Shown here in pieces: positions 9,416-17,731 of a stretch of DNA of 40,113 bases (position 1 is the first letter of the stretch; each line of letters opens with the position of its first letter). The DNA comes from Rhodothermales bacterium (GTDB taxonomy: Bacteria > Bacteroidota > Rhodothermia > Rhodothermales > JABDKH01), in assembly GCA_028284545.1 (NCBI GenBank), contig JANQRN010000239.1, positions 1-40,113 on the forward strand. Reading direction: 5' to 3'. A model generated the notes under the pieces. That model saw nothing but the letters and a program-made list of their open reading frames with translations. It was not told the DNA's origin and did no database searches. The translations under genes and the position numbers were made by a program.

Positions 9416-9868
9416 TTGAGTTTGGCTGATGTGTTGCCGCGCGTTCTGGGTGTGGACTATGGTAGTCGTCGGGTTGGCCTGGCGATGTGTGACCCGCTGC
9501 GCATGTTTGCCCAGCCGGTCGGTACGTTTGCGCCCGACGACGCGATTTCACGCGTGCGCGCCATCGCTAATGACGATGGCGTCGACACCATAGTTATCGG
9601 CTGGCCTGTTGGCCCCGATGAACGCGAGAACGACGCAACCGCGGCCGTGGATCGGTTTGTGGAGCGTCTTGAGGAGGCCGTACCCGGGGTCACCGTTATC
9701 CGCTGGGATGAGCGTGGCTCCTCCCGGGAGGCGGTCCAACAGATGATCAAGGCCGGCTCCCGACGCAAAGACCGGGCGCGCGGAGGCGGCGTGGACCGGG
9801 TGGCCGCGGCGCTCATCCTGCAGCAGTACCTGGACGACCGGAACGCCAGTTCGGGCGGCGCATTGTAG
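9416..9868 (+). CDS. ruvX: RuvX/YqgF-family Holliday junction resolvase-like protein
   Basis: RuvX/YqgF proteins have an RNase H-like fold. They are described as putative Holliday junction resolvases and take part in 16S rRNA 5'-end processing. The product shows LGVDYGSRRVGLAMCDP with the first catalytic aspartate near the N-terminus, VIGWPVGPDERE, IRWDERGSS, and a final VDRVAAALILQQYLD, which supplies the C-terminal acidic residue. Length (150 residues) is typical. The start is uncertain. The frame stays open into the heptamer array, but family alignment puts the true start close to LGVDYG. TTG 9416 is preferred because GGGGGAG at 9401-9407 is well placed; GTG 9431 is the alternative. Confidence 0.88.
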   Translation: MSLADVLPRVLGVDYGSRRVGLAMCDPLRMFAQPVGTFAPDDAISRVRAIANDDGVDTIVIGWPVGPDERENDATAAVDRFVERLEEAVPGVTVIRWDERGSSREAVQQMIKAGSRRKDRARGGGVDRVAAALILQQYLDDRNASSGGAL

Positions 9869-9872
9869 TGCG

Positions 9873-10442
9873 ATGATTCTACCGATCTACGTATACGGAG
9901 CAGATGTCCTGCGCCGCGTGGCAGACCCAATCGAGGCAGACTCGCCCGAAGTCCAGCAGCTCATCGACGATATGCTGGAGACGATGGACGGCGCGAACGG
10001 AATTGGTCTTGCCGCCCCGCAGATTGGACGGTCGCTCCGGCTCTTCGTCGTGGACCTCTCGCCGCTGCGCGAAGATCTCGCGGCCGACGGGGAGATCGCC
10101 CCTGAGGGACCGATGGTGTTCATCAACGCCGAGATGATCGAGGAGGAGGGCGACCTCGCAGATTTTGAGGAAGGCTGCCTGTCCATTCCAGATCTTCGGG
10201 AAGAGGTGGAGCGTCCGTCGGAGATTCACATCCGGTATCTGGATCGCCACTTTCGGGAGAAAGAATTGCGTGCCGCCGGGATGACCGCGCGCGTCATCCA
10301 GCACGAGTACGATCACATCGAGGGCATTCTCTTCGTGGATCGGATTTCCTCTTTCCGTAGGAAGCTCCTGCGACGCAGGCTGAGGGAAATGGCGCAGGGT
10401 AACGTCGAGGCGGAGTACCCGCTGCATCTGACGGCCGAATAA
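9873..10442 (+). CDS. def: Peptide deformylase
   Basis: This enzyme removes the formyl group from the N-terminal methionine of new proteins, the step before methionine aminopeptidase acts. All three family motifs are present: GIGLAAPQIG (motif 1, about residues 42-51), EGCLSIPD (motif 2, with the metal-ligand cysteine), and the HEYDH of motif 3, followed by IEGILFVDR. The 189-residue length is normal. The ATG at 9873 is four bases after the ruvX stop, suggesting co-transcription. Confidence 0.97.
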   Translation: MILPIYVYGADVLRRVADPIEADSPEVQQLIDDMLETMDGANGIGLAAPQIGRSLRLFVVDLSPLREDLAADGEIAPEGPMVFINAEMIEEEGDLADFEEGCLSIPDLREEVERPSEIHIRYLDRHFREKELRAAGMTARVIQHEYDHIEGILFVDRISSFRRKLLRRRLREMAQGNVEAEYPLHLTAE

Positions 10443-10475
10443 CCGCACTGCGCCGCACGTGGCGATTGGCCGCAC

Positions 10476-10504
10476 TTGACAATCGGCGGGCCACGTTGTA
10501 ATTC
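10476..10504 (+). promoter_or_regulatory. Possible promoter of the BNR-repeat protein gene
   Basis: A perfect TTGACA (10476-10481) is followed after 17 bases by TAATTC (10499-10504), 40 bases before the likely start codon at 10544. The -35 element is good but the -10 is weak, and Bacteroidota-type promoters often deviate from this consensus. An imperfect hairpin (ACGTGGC at 10458-10464 with GCCACGT further on) overlaps the region. Confidence 0.25.
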
Positions 10505-10543
10505 AGCCAACGCCCGAGACGATTGCACTTGCCGCCAGATACC

Positions 10544-13500
10544 ATGCTCACGCGCTACCGACTCTTCTCCACCATCCTGTTCATCGGTCTGCTGTTCGCG
10601 CCCGGGCAGACAAACGCCCAGGGTACCAACGACTTTGATGAGGGCCTTTACGACGGACTCGAATTTCGAGGCATCGGGCCATACCGCGGTGGTCGCTCTG
10701 CGGCCGTCACCGGCGTAACAAGCCAGCCCTCAACCTTCTACTTCGGTGCCACGGGCGGGGGTGTCTGGAAGACTGACGATGCAGGCCAGACGTGGCGCAA
10801 TATTTCCGACGGCTTTTTCGGCGGATCCATCGGTGCTGTCGCTGTCAGCGAGTGGGACCCGAACGTGATCTACGTCGGCGGTGGTGAGAAAACCGTCCGA
10901 GGCAACGTCTCGCACGGATATGGAATGTTCAGGTCAACCGACGCGGGCGCGACCTGGGAGTCGATTGGACTCGCGGACACGAGGCACATCGCTCGCGTGC
11001 GGATCCACCCGCGAAACCCAGATCTCGTATACGCCGCGGCCATGGGACACCTCTTTGGCCCCAACGAACAGCGCGGCGTCTTTCGCAGCCGCGACGGGGG
11101 CGACACGTGGGAGAACATCCTTTACGTCAATGACGAAGTTGGCGCGGTTGATCTCGTCATGGATCCGTCGAACCCGCGCATCCTGTATGCTTCGACGTGG
11201 CGTATCAAGCGCACGCCGTATTCGCTGGAGAGTGGCGGTGAAGGATCCGGTCTGTGGAAGTCCACTGACAGCGGCGACACGTGGACCGAGATTACGCGCA
11301 ATGACGGACTTCCGGAGGGCACGGTGGGCATCATCGGTGTCGCGGTCTCTCCAGTTGACCCGCAGCGCGTGTGGGCCATCATCGAGGCAGAAGACGGCGG
11401 CGTGTTCAGGTCGGCGGATGGCGGTGAGACGTGGCGCCGTATCAACGACGACCGCAATCTTCGACAACGGGCCTGGTACTACACGCGAATCTACGCGCAC
11501 CCCACGGATCGGGATGGCGTATTCGTATTGAACGTGGCGTTCTGGCGGTCGAAAGACGGAGGTGCAAACTATGACCGAATCAGAACGCCCCATGGCGACC
11601 ACCACGATCTCTGGATTAATCCGGACAACCCGAACATCATGGTCGTCGGCGACGACGGCGGCGCACAGGTTTCGTTGAACGGCGGCGACACCTTCTCTAC
11701 CTACCACAATCAGCCGACCGCGCAGTTCTATCGGGTCACCACCGACAACCACTTCCCGTATCGCATCTACGGAGCGCAGCAGGACAATTCGACGGTGCGG
11801 ATCCTGCATCGGAGCCGCGGCGGCTCAATCACCGAGAGTGACTGGGAGTCGACTGCCGGTGGTGAGAGCGGGCACATCGCGCCGCACCCCGATAACCCCG
11901 ACATTGTGTACGGCGGGTCGTACGGCGGAAGCCTCTCGCGCGTTGACCACCAGACCGGCGAGCGCAGATCGATCAACGTCTGGCCGGACAATCCAATGGG
12001 CCACGGCGCAAAAGACCTGCGCTACCGCTTCCAGTGGAACTACCCCATCTTCTTCAGTCCGCACGACACCAACGTCCTCTACACGGCGGGTAACGTCCTC
12101 TTCAAGACTACAAATGAAGGACAGTCGTGGGAGGCAATCAGCCCGGACTTGACGCGCAACGATACGACCACGATGGGGCCTTCGGGTGGGCCAATCACCA
12201 AAGACAATACGAGCGTCGAGTATTTCGGAACGATCTTCTCGGCGATCGAGAGTCCGCACGAAGCCGGCGTCCTCTGGTCGGGCTCAGACGACGGTCTGAT
12301 CCACGTCAGCCGTGACGGCGGGGCGTCCTGGGACAACGTGACGCCTTCACGTCGGATCATGCCGGAGTGGATGCAGATCAACTCGATCGAGGCGCATCCT
12401 ACGGAGCCTGGCGGACTCTATGTCGCGGGCACGCGTTACAAGAGCGACGACTTTTCCCCCTATCTGTATAAGACCGTCGACTACGGTGCGAACTGGGAGA
12501 AGATCACGGATGGCATTCCCGACGATCACTTCACACGCGTGATCAGGGCAGATCCTGATCGGGCCGGCTTGCTGTTCGCAGGAACGGAGAGTGGTCTGTA
12601 TTTCTCGCTCGACGACGGCGCCGAGTGGCGGTCGTTTCAGCTGAACTTGCCGATCGTGCCGATAACCGACCTTGCCATCAAGGAGCAGGACCTGATTGTC
12701 GCTACGCAGGGGCGGTCGTTCTGGGTTCTTGACGACATGTCGCCCCTTCATCAGCTGTCCGACGAGGTAGCATCGAGTGGCATGTGGCTCTTCAATCCGC
12801 GTCCGGCGTACCGCATGTCTGGCTCTCAGTCAGGACCTTCGCTGACAGCCGGTCAGAACGCGCCGGGCGGCGTGTTGCTGAGATACTACCTGGCTGACGC
12901 CAGCGACTCGACGGCGGCCACGATTCGGATTCTCGAAGCTGACGGTACCGTCATCGAATCGTACGCAGGCGACGACGATGTCACGGTGGACAACGGCCTC
13001 AACGAATGGACCTGGAACATGCGATACCCGTCGGCGGAGCGATTCGACGGAATGGTCATATGGGGAGGGGGCACGCAGGGACCGAGGGCGATGCCTGGAA
13101 GCTACCAGGCGCGCCTGATCATCGGGAGCGACTCGGTGACCGTACCCTTCGAGATTCTGAAAGACCCGCGGACAGAAGGCAGCGTGGCTGACATCGCAGC
13201 CCAGTTCGCATTCCTGATAGAGGTCCGCGACAAACTCACCGAGACCCACAACGCCATCGAGCAGATTCGGGAGGTGCGCGGCGCGGTCAAAGAGATTTCA
13301 GAACGCGACGAGGCCCAAGAGCGGGAGGATCTGCAGGAACTCGCCGACGGCATCGTGCAGGGGCTTACTGATGTCGAGAAAGAGCTGTACCAGACCAGGA
13401 ATCGCTCGGGCCAGGATCCGCTCAACTATCCGATCAAGTTGAACAACAGGCTCAGCGGCGTGGTTGGCGGCGCCTCGTCAAGTGACTTCCGTCCAACGGA

Positions 13501-13657
13501 TCAGGCATACCAGGTCCGCGATGAGGTAACACGCATGATCAATGTCCAGCTTGAGGCGCTTCGCGAGATCCTCGAGACCGACATTCCGCGATTCAATCAG
13601 ATGGTGCGCGAACTCGAAATACCGGCTGTTGCCACCGATCCCGACCGGGAGTCCTGA
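10544..13657 (+). CDS. Secreted VPS10/sortilin-like BNR-repeat protein
   Basis: The product has 1037 residues and starts with a clear signal peptide (TILFIGLLFAPGQTNAQ), so it is exported. It contains about eleven copies of the BNR/Asp-box motif, such as TDDAGQTW, STDAGATW, SRDGGDTW, STDSGDTW, SADGGETW, SRDGGASW and TVDYGANW, over about residues 75-690. This is the hallmark of beta-propellers of the sialidase/sortilin (VPS10) class. The C-terminal ~280 residues contain a beta-rich domain and a helical stretch with a charged coiled-coil-like part near DEAQEREDLQELADG. Such proteins are common in Bacteroidota and are often labelled glycosyl hydrolase, but no catalytic glycosidase motif was identified, so the substrate is unknown. 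ATG 10544 gives the best signal peptide; a TTG at 10523 is an alternative. Confidence 0.88.
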   Translation: MLTRYRLFSTILFIGLLFAPGQTNAQGTNDFDEGLYDGLEFRGIGPYRGGRSAAVTGVTSQPSTFYFGATGGGVWKTDDAGQTWRNISDGFFGGSIGAVAVSEWDPNVIYVGGGEKTVRGNVSHGYGMFRSTDAGATWESIGLADTRHIARVRIHPRNPDLVYAAAMGHLFGPNEQRGVFRSRDGGDTWENILYVNDEVGAVDLVMDPSNPRILYASTWRIKRTPYSLESGGEGSGLWKSTDSGDTWTEITRNDGLPEGTVGIIGVAVSPVDPQRVWAIIEAEDGGVFRSADGGETWRRINDDRNLRQRAWYYTRIYAHPTDRDGVFVLNVAFWRSKDGGANYDRIRTPHGDHHDLWINPDNPNIMVVGDDGGAQVSLNGGDTFSTYHNQPTAQFYRVTTDNHFPYRIYGAQQDNSTVRILHRSRGGSITESDWESTAGGESGHIAPHPDNPDIVYGGSYGGSLSRVDHQTGERRSINVWPDNPMGHGAKDLRYRFQWNYPIFFSPHDTNVLYTAGNVLFKTTNEGQSWEAISPDLTRNDTTTMGPSGGPITKDNTSVEYFGTIFSAIESPHEAGVLWSGSDDGLIHVSRDGGASWDNVTPSRRIMPEWMQINSIEAHPTEPGGLYVAGTRYKSDDFSPYLYKTVDYGANWEKITDGIPDDHFTRVIRADPDRAGLLFAGTESGLYFSLDDGAEWRSFQLNLPIVPITDLAIKEQDLIVATQGRSFWVLDDMSPLHQLSDEVASSGMWLFNPRPAYRMSGSQSGPSLTAGQNAPGGVLLRYYLADASDSTAATIRILEADGTVIESYAGDDDVTVDNGLNEWTWNMRYPSAERFDGMVIWGGGTQGPRAMPGSYQARLIIGSDSVTVPFEILKDPRTEGSVADIAAQFAFLIEVRDKLTETHNAIEQIREVRGAVKEISERDEAQEREDLQELADGIVQGLTDVEKELYQTRNRSGQDPLNYPIKLNNRLSGVVGGASSSDFRPTDQAYQVRDEVTRMINVQLEALREILETDIPRFNQMVRELEIPAVATDPDRES

Positions 13658-13731
13658 TTCGCGGTTGGTCTGCGCGTCAGAAACCAGTGACGGGTCGACG
13701 GGTACGAGGACGGCACCGTGAACCGAAGTTC

Positions 13732-14124
13732 GTGAAACAGCTCATTTGGGATCGTGTCGGCATCAGCCTTTCCGGGCTGTGTGTCCTGCACTGCTTACTG
13801 TTGCCTGTCGTCCTGGCCCTGCTGCCCATGTGGGGGTTGGGTGAGCAGTTTCACGCCTGGCTGCATCCGGTATTTGCGGTTGTGCTCATCCCCACAACGT
13901 TCGTCGCCGCGGTCGGCGGATTCGCAAAGCACGAGAGCTGGAGAATCGTCTGGTTTTTGGCCACGGGAATTACGACGATCGTCGTGGGCGGATTCCTCGG
14001 TCACGAAGACCCGGGGGCGCTGCTCGAGACGATTGTCACTGTTGTCGGCAGTATGCTTTTGATTACCGGCCACGTACTTAACTGGCGCGTCGGCGCCAGG
14101 GCGTGCGCTGTACCGGCAAATTGA
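13732..14124 (+). CDS. MerC-domain inner-membrane protein
   Basis: MerC is a small membrane protein first known from mercury-resistance operons, where it carries Hg(II) inward; chromosomal homologues are linked to other metals. The ~130-residue product has four hydrophobic segments and the conserved DRVGISLSGLCVLHC near the N-terminus, with the paired cysteines of the first membrane helix. It then has an HPVFAVVLIP segment, a KHESWRIVWFLATG segment and a GHVLNW ending. The frame could start at GTG 13687, but GTG 13732 fits the family length and places the first helix properly. It overlaps the next gene by 22 bases, suggesting a two-gene unit. No merR, merA or merT is nearby, so a mercury operon is unlikely. 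Confidence 0.85.
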   Translation: MKQLIWDRVGISLSGLCVLHCLLLPVVLALLPMWGLGEQFHAWLHPVFAVVLIPTTFVAAVGGFAKHESWRIVWFLATGITTIVVGGFLGHEDPGALLETIVTVVGSMLLITGHVLNWRVGARACAVPAN

Positions 14125-16154
14125 AATCGGTCGGCGTTCTCCTGCGCCGGGGCAGTTGTGTGCTCGTCTTCGTCCTGTTGACTGGTGCAACCTCTGCGGC
14201 TGACCTGCGGGTGTGCGTAAGTGACTCGTCTGGCGACCCGGTCCCGGGCGCAACAGTGGTCATCACCGGAACGCTCTACGGGAGTATCACAGATGCTGCC
14301 GGTTGCGCTCAGCTTGTGGGCGTGCCGGCTGGAACGCATCCGCTGCTGATCCAGCGCGATGGCTTTCGCCCCTTTTCCCGCGAGGTCACCGTGCGCAGCG
14401 ACGGCCCCAATACGGTCTCCGTTGTACTTCGCCGAGTCGAATCTGATGCCGAGCCAGCGAATGCCGCCGATGCCCCCCAGCACCCGCTACAGATTCTCGG
14501 TGTGGCAAGTATCTCGACGATGAGCGACGGAATTGTAGCGGTCGGTACGCAAGAGCGGCTCGGGTCCTACGCAGCCGGAACGCGGTTCTCGGTTACCACC
14601 CGCAGCCGCCGACTCATCGACCGCCTCGTCCAGGCGAGCGTAACCGATCGCGCAGATGAAGCCTTCGTCGAGGGCGGCATTGCCACGAACACCTTCTCAC
14701 CCTCTCTTCGAGCTGCTCACACCAAGACGCGCGAAGGCGATGACTTTGACTCGGCGCACCACGTCGCGATAGATGTGCAGAGCGGCAACAGCTATGAAGA
14801 CGGAGACGGCGACGAGGTGGTCACGGCGTACGACGCGGGCAGCATGCGGATCGGCGTCGCACGAATTGGCGAGCGCGCAACGAGCCAGCTTATGCTGGAC
14901 GGCGTCTTCGAGACGAACGCGGTTATGCCATCGGGTATCTCGCCGACGGACGCGGCTCATGACGTCGTCGCGACAGCCCGCTTCGATCGGCACGCTGCCG
15001 TCGGTGCACCCGGTCTCGCGGTGCACGTCAGCGCGGCGAGTACTCGCGAAAGCTGGAAGTCCGTCGAAAGATTTTCTGGCGTTACCGGCGTGCGCACAAG
15101 CGGTGTGTACCGCCGCCAGGCCTCGACCGTGACGGGAGAGTTTACGATGCGAGCGGGCGAAACGACATGGACTGCCTCAGTTGGGCTGTCTGTCGAACTG
15201 CAGACGCAAACGCCGGTGCAGGAGGTGGGTGTCGCGGATCCGTATCGCGTGCGCGACGCGGGTCTGGTCGGCGGACTTTCATTGCGGCATGACATCGGAC
15301 CCGTACTTGTTGAGACATCGACACGCGCCTCGCTGCTTGGCGTTCGTCTCCAGAATTCGGGTCAGCCCACGTCCACGAAGTCGCTCGTCCTGCCCTCGGC
15401 GGCCGTCAAGCTTTCTTTCGGCGGTCCTTCACGTGGTGGGCGGTACGAAATTCACCACAATCAGTGGCTGCCTGCCTACGAAGTGCGCCTGGGGCGGGCG
15501 GAGGTATTCTGGTTTGGACAGCAGGTAGCGGCTGCCCGCGTTGAGTCGATGGCGCGGTCCCGCGCGACATCACAGCGGTTGTCGTTGTTTGCAACGCGCG
15601 GCGACGTCAGGTTGTCTGGTTCGGCTGGCCTTGAGTTCCTTCACGACGTCCCCGGCGTATTTCGCAGTGCGGCAGCGGACTCCGGGTTCATCGTCAAATC
15701 GGACGCTGGCCTGGCGTACGCGTTTTCGTTTGGCGCCGAGTGGTCGCCGCTGGGTCTTGTCTCGGTTGGCGCTACCGGTCACTATCTGCGCTCGGAGAGT
15801 ACGCGGAAAGACGAGTCGATGACTGCAACGCCGGGGGGAGCCATCGGCGCCTACCTGCATGCAGCACCCTTGGGTGAGTACCCGTTTATACGTTGGGAGA
15901 CGAACGTGCTGTTGCCGACCGCGTCCCCTGCGCTGTCGGTCGGCGAACGAGATACCGGCGCCGCCTCGCACTCCAACTTCTCGCTCGGCGCACGAATTCG
16001 CATGTTGGCGTTTACGCTGTCGATTCACAACATCTCGGATCGCACGTACCGAACTCATCTCACGCCGCGCACCTGGAGTCCTGACGACGCTGGAGAGACG
16101 GTGTACCTGCCGGGCCGGCGGTTCAGTCTGGCCGTCCGCCTCGATGCGCGCTGA
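14103..16154 (+). CDS. Outer-membrane beta-barrel, TonB-receptor-like, with carboxypeptidase-regulatory-like domain
   Basis: The 683-residue product begins with a signal peptide (VLVFVLLTGATSAA). A carboxypeptidase-regulatory-like beta domain follows (about residues 34-111, with DSSGDPVPGATVVITG and DAAGCAQLVGVPAGTH). The rest is a long run of alternating short beta segments, ending with NISDRTYRTHLTP and PGRRFSLAVRL, which matches the C-terminal strands of TonB-dependent receptors. I could not recognise a typical plug domain, and the barrel is short for the family, so it may be a diverged receptor or a non-TonB porin. It overlaps the MerC gene by 22 bases. GTG 14103 and TTG 14121 are both possible starts. 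The metal link is inferred only from the MerC neighbour. Confidence 0.7.
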   Translation: MRCTGKLKSVGVLLRRGSCVLVFVLLTGATSAADLRVCVSDSSGDPVPGATVVITGTLYGSITDAAGCAQLVGVPAGTHPLLIQRDGFRPFSREVTVRSDGPNTVSVVLRRVESDAEPANAADAPQHPLQILGVASISTMSDGIVAVGTQERLGSYAAGTRFSVTTRSRRLIDRLVQASVTDRADEAFVEGGIATNTFSPSLRAAHTKTREGDDFDSAHHVAIDVQSGNSYEDGDGDEVVTAYDAGSMRIGVARIGERATSQLMLDGVFETNAVMPSGISPTDAAHDVVATARFDRHAAVGAPGLAVHVSAASTRESWKSVERFSGVTGVRTSGVYRRQASTVTGEFTMRAGETTWTASVGLSVELQTQTPVQEVGVADPYRVRDAGLVGGLSLRHDIGPVLVETSTRASLLGVRLQNSGQPTSTKSLVLPSAAVKLSFGGPSRGGRYEIHHNQWLPAYEVRLGRAEVFWFGQQVAAARVESMARSRATSQRLSLFATRGDVRLSGSAGLEFLHDVPGVFRSAAADSGFIVKSDAGLAYAFSFGAEWSPLGLVSVGATGHYLRSESTRKDESMTATPGGAIGAYLHAAPLGEYPFIRWETNVLLPTASPALSVGERDTGAASHSNFSLGARIRMLAFTLSIHNISDRTYRTHLTPRTWSPDDAGETVYLPGRRFSLAVRLDAR

Positions 16155-17168
16155 TCAGCCCGCCGTGCTGGCCGCCATGCTGGCCGCCATGCTGGCCGCC
16201 ATGCGATCGACCGTCTCTTTGAACGGTCGGAACTCGAGACCGAGGTCGTGACGCGCCTTCGTATTGTCGTAACGGAAGCGCGCCGACGTCTGCCGGGCCG
16301 CCTCTCGAGTTATGAGGGGGCGCATACCGGGCAGGCGACCAATGGTCTCGATGACGGCCGCGAGCGCATACGCCGGCCCTGGAGGTAACATCCGCTTTTG
16401 TGGTTCGACGCGGAAGCCGGATGCAATCGTATCCACGATCTCTCGCCAACTCAGGTTCTCAGAAACGAGGATGTACCTCTCGCTGGTTTCGCCGTTGTTG
16501 AGCGCGTTCAGGTGTCCCGCGGCAACATCGATGGCGTCCACGACACCCGTCCCGCCATAGGGGACTGCCGGCAATTTCCGGTCGCGCACCCGTTCGACGA
16601 TGCGCACGGTGTTTTCGGATGGGCGGCCCGCGCCAAAGACCAGCGCCGGGTTCACGAGCACAGCATCCAGGCCCTCAGCGATGGCCCGGTAGATCTCCAG
16701 CTCCGCCCCGCGTTTGGAGCGCGCGTATTCAGACGTGGCCCGGCCCTCGACCCATTCTGTCTCCTCGGTTATCATGGGCGGATCATCAACCGTGTGGTCC
16801 GGCCGACCCAACGCCGCGATGCTGGACGTGTGAACGAGCCGCTCAACGCCCGCGTCGAGGGCGGCATCAGCAACCGCGGCCGTCCCGCCAACATTCACGC
16901 TGAAGAGACGTTGGCGATAGCGCCGCCCGCCCAGTCCAACAGCTCCGGCGACGTGAAACACGACCTTCGCGCCATTTACCGCCGCGCGCACGGCTTCGTG
17001 GTCGGTTACGTCACCGATGCGCTGATCCACTTCGGGGAGAACATCGCTCAGCAAGCTGGTCGAAGATTGCACTCGCCGCAGAATGCGTACCTGATACCCG
17101 GTCTCCAGCAGCAGTCGCACTATGTGGGAGCCAACGAGCCCGGTTGCACCGGTTACCAGCGCCGTCAT
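16155..17168 (-). CDS. NAD(P)-dependent epimerase/dehydratase, extended SDR family
   Basis: The 337-residue product has an N-terminal Rossmann motif GATGLVGSHIVRLL for NAD(P) and the extended-SDR features HVAGAV, HTSSIAALG and the catalytic YARSK (Tyr and Lys, about residues 148-152), then NPALVFGAG. This places it among dihydroflavonol-4-reductase/sugar-nucleotide epimerase-like proteins; the substrate is not predictable. The start codon overlaps the stop of the upstream biotin-carrier gene (ATGA), indicating translational coupling. The C-terminus is odd: it ends in three tandem MAAS-type repeats encoded by a 12-base repeat. The stop codon abuts the stop of the convergent barrel gene. Confidence 0.9.
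   Translation of the reverse strand: MTALVTGATGLVGSHIVRLLLETGYQVRILRRVQSSTSLLSDVLPEVDQRIGDVTDHEAVRAAVNGAKVVFHVAGAVGLGGRRYRQRLFSVNVGGTAAVADAALDAGVERLVHTSSIAALGRPDHTVDDPPMITEETEWVEGRATSEYARSKRGAELEIYRAIAEGLDAVLVNPALVFGAGRPSENTVRIVERVRDRKLPAVPYGGTGVVDAIDVAAGHLNALNNGETSERYILVSENLSWREIVDTIASGFRVEPQKRMLPPGPAYALAAVIETIGRLPGMRPLITREAARQTSARFRYDNTKARHDLGLEFRPFKETVDRMAASMAASMAASTAG
16165..16203 (-). repeat. 12-base tandem repeat encoding MAAS units
   Basis: Three head-to-tail copies of a 12-base unit (plus strand ATGCTGGCCGCC, the first copy starting GTG) occupy 16165-16200 and continue into 16203. In the epimerase frame they encode M-A-A-S repeated, just before the stop. The unit length is a multiple of three, so gain or loss of copies would change only the length of the tail. 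Confidence 0.9.
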
Positions 17169-17683
17169 TCTGACGACGAGATTGCCACCAGCAAGGCGCT
17201 CTTCTCTACTGGTTCGCCGACGGTAGCGTTCACAGACTTCACGACGCCGTCGATCGGTGAAACCAGCTCATTCTCCATCTTCATTGCCTCAAGGACGACC
17301 AGCCCTTCGCCCGCACGAACCTCCTGTCCCTCTTCGACGAGAATGCGGAGAACGAGACCGGGCATTGGCGCCTTCACGTTTCCGTCACGCCCTTTCTTCA
17401 GCGTGGCAGCGCCGTAGCGTTCGAGTAGCTTTTCTTGTCGCGTTTGGATCAGCGCGATCGACTCAGATCCGCGAGACGCGACGCGTACTGCCCCTTCGCC
17501 ATTCGGCTCAACGCGAAGGATGACGGACTGGTTCTGAGACAGTACATGAAACGAAGTCTCGTCCAGCCGTTTAACGATGAGGTCAGCAGCGCTCGCGTCT
17601 GTTTCATCGCCGACAGCACGGACGTTACCCTCGTCGTCAACTTCGAGTTCGGTGTCGTTAATTTTTATGAAGAGAGTCGACAT
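17165..17683 (-). CDS. Biotin/lipoyl carrier domain protein (biotin carboxyl carrier type)
   Basis: The 172-residue product ends with a biotinyl domain: APMPGLVLRILVEEGQEV, then EAMKMEN, with the biotin-accepting lysine at about residue 135, and a second half SPIDGVVKSVNATVGEPV. The N-terminal ~95 residues form a beta-rich domain (starting MSTLFIKIND) like that before the biotinyl domain in acyl-CoA carboxylase carrier subunits of Bacteroidota. No carboxylase or carboxyltransferase gene is in this window, so it must serve an enzyme encoded elsewhere or be an orphan. ATG 17683 is preferred over GTG 17704. It is the first gene of a two-gene minus-strand unit with the epimerase. Confidence 0.88.
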   Translation of the reverse strand: MSTLFIKINDTELEVDDEGNVRAVGDETDASAADLIVKRLDETSFHVLSQNQSVILRVEPNGEGAVRVASRGSESIALIQTRQEKLLERYGAATLKKGRDGNVKAPMPGLVLRILVEEGQEVRAGEGLVVLEAMKMENELVSPIDGVVKSVNATVGEPVEKSALLVAISSSE

Positions 17684-17731
17684 GTCGGCGGCAATTACTC
17701 GCACCGATGATACGAAAATACCGGCCGAGAC

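Noticed and set aside
13687-14124. Mercury-resistance operon
   Set aside because: Only a MerC-domain gene is present; no MerR, MerT, MerP or MerA is nearby.
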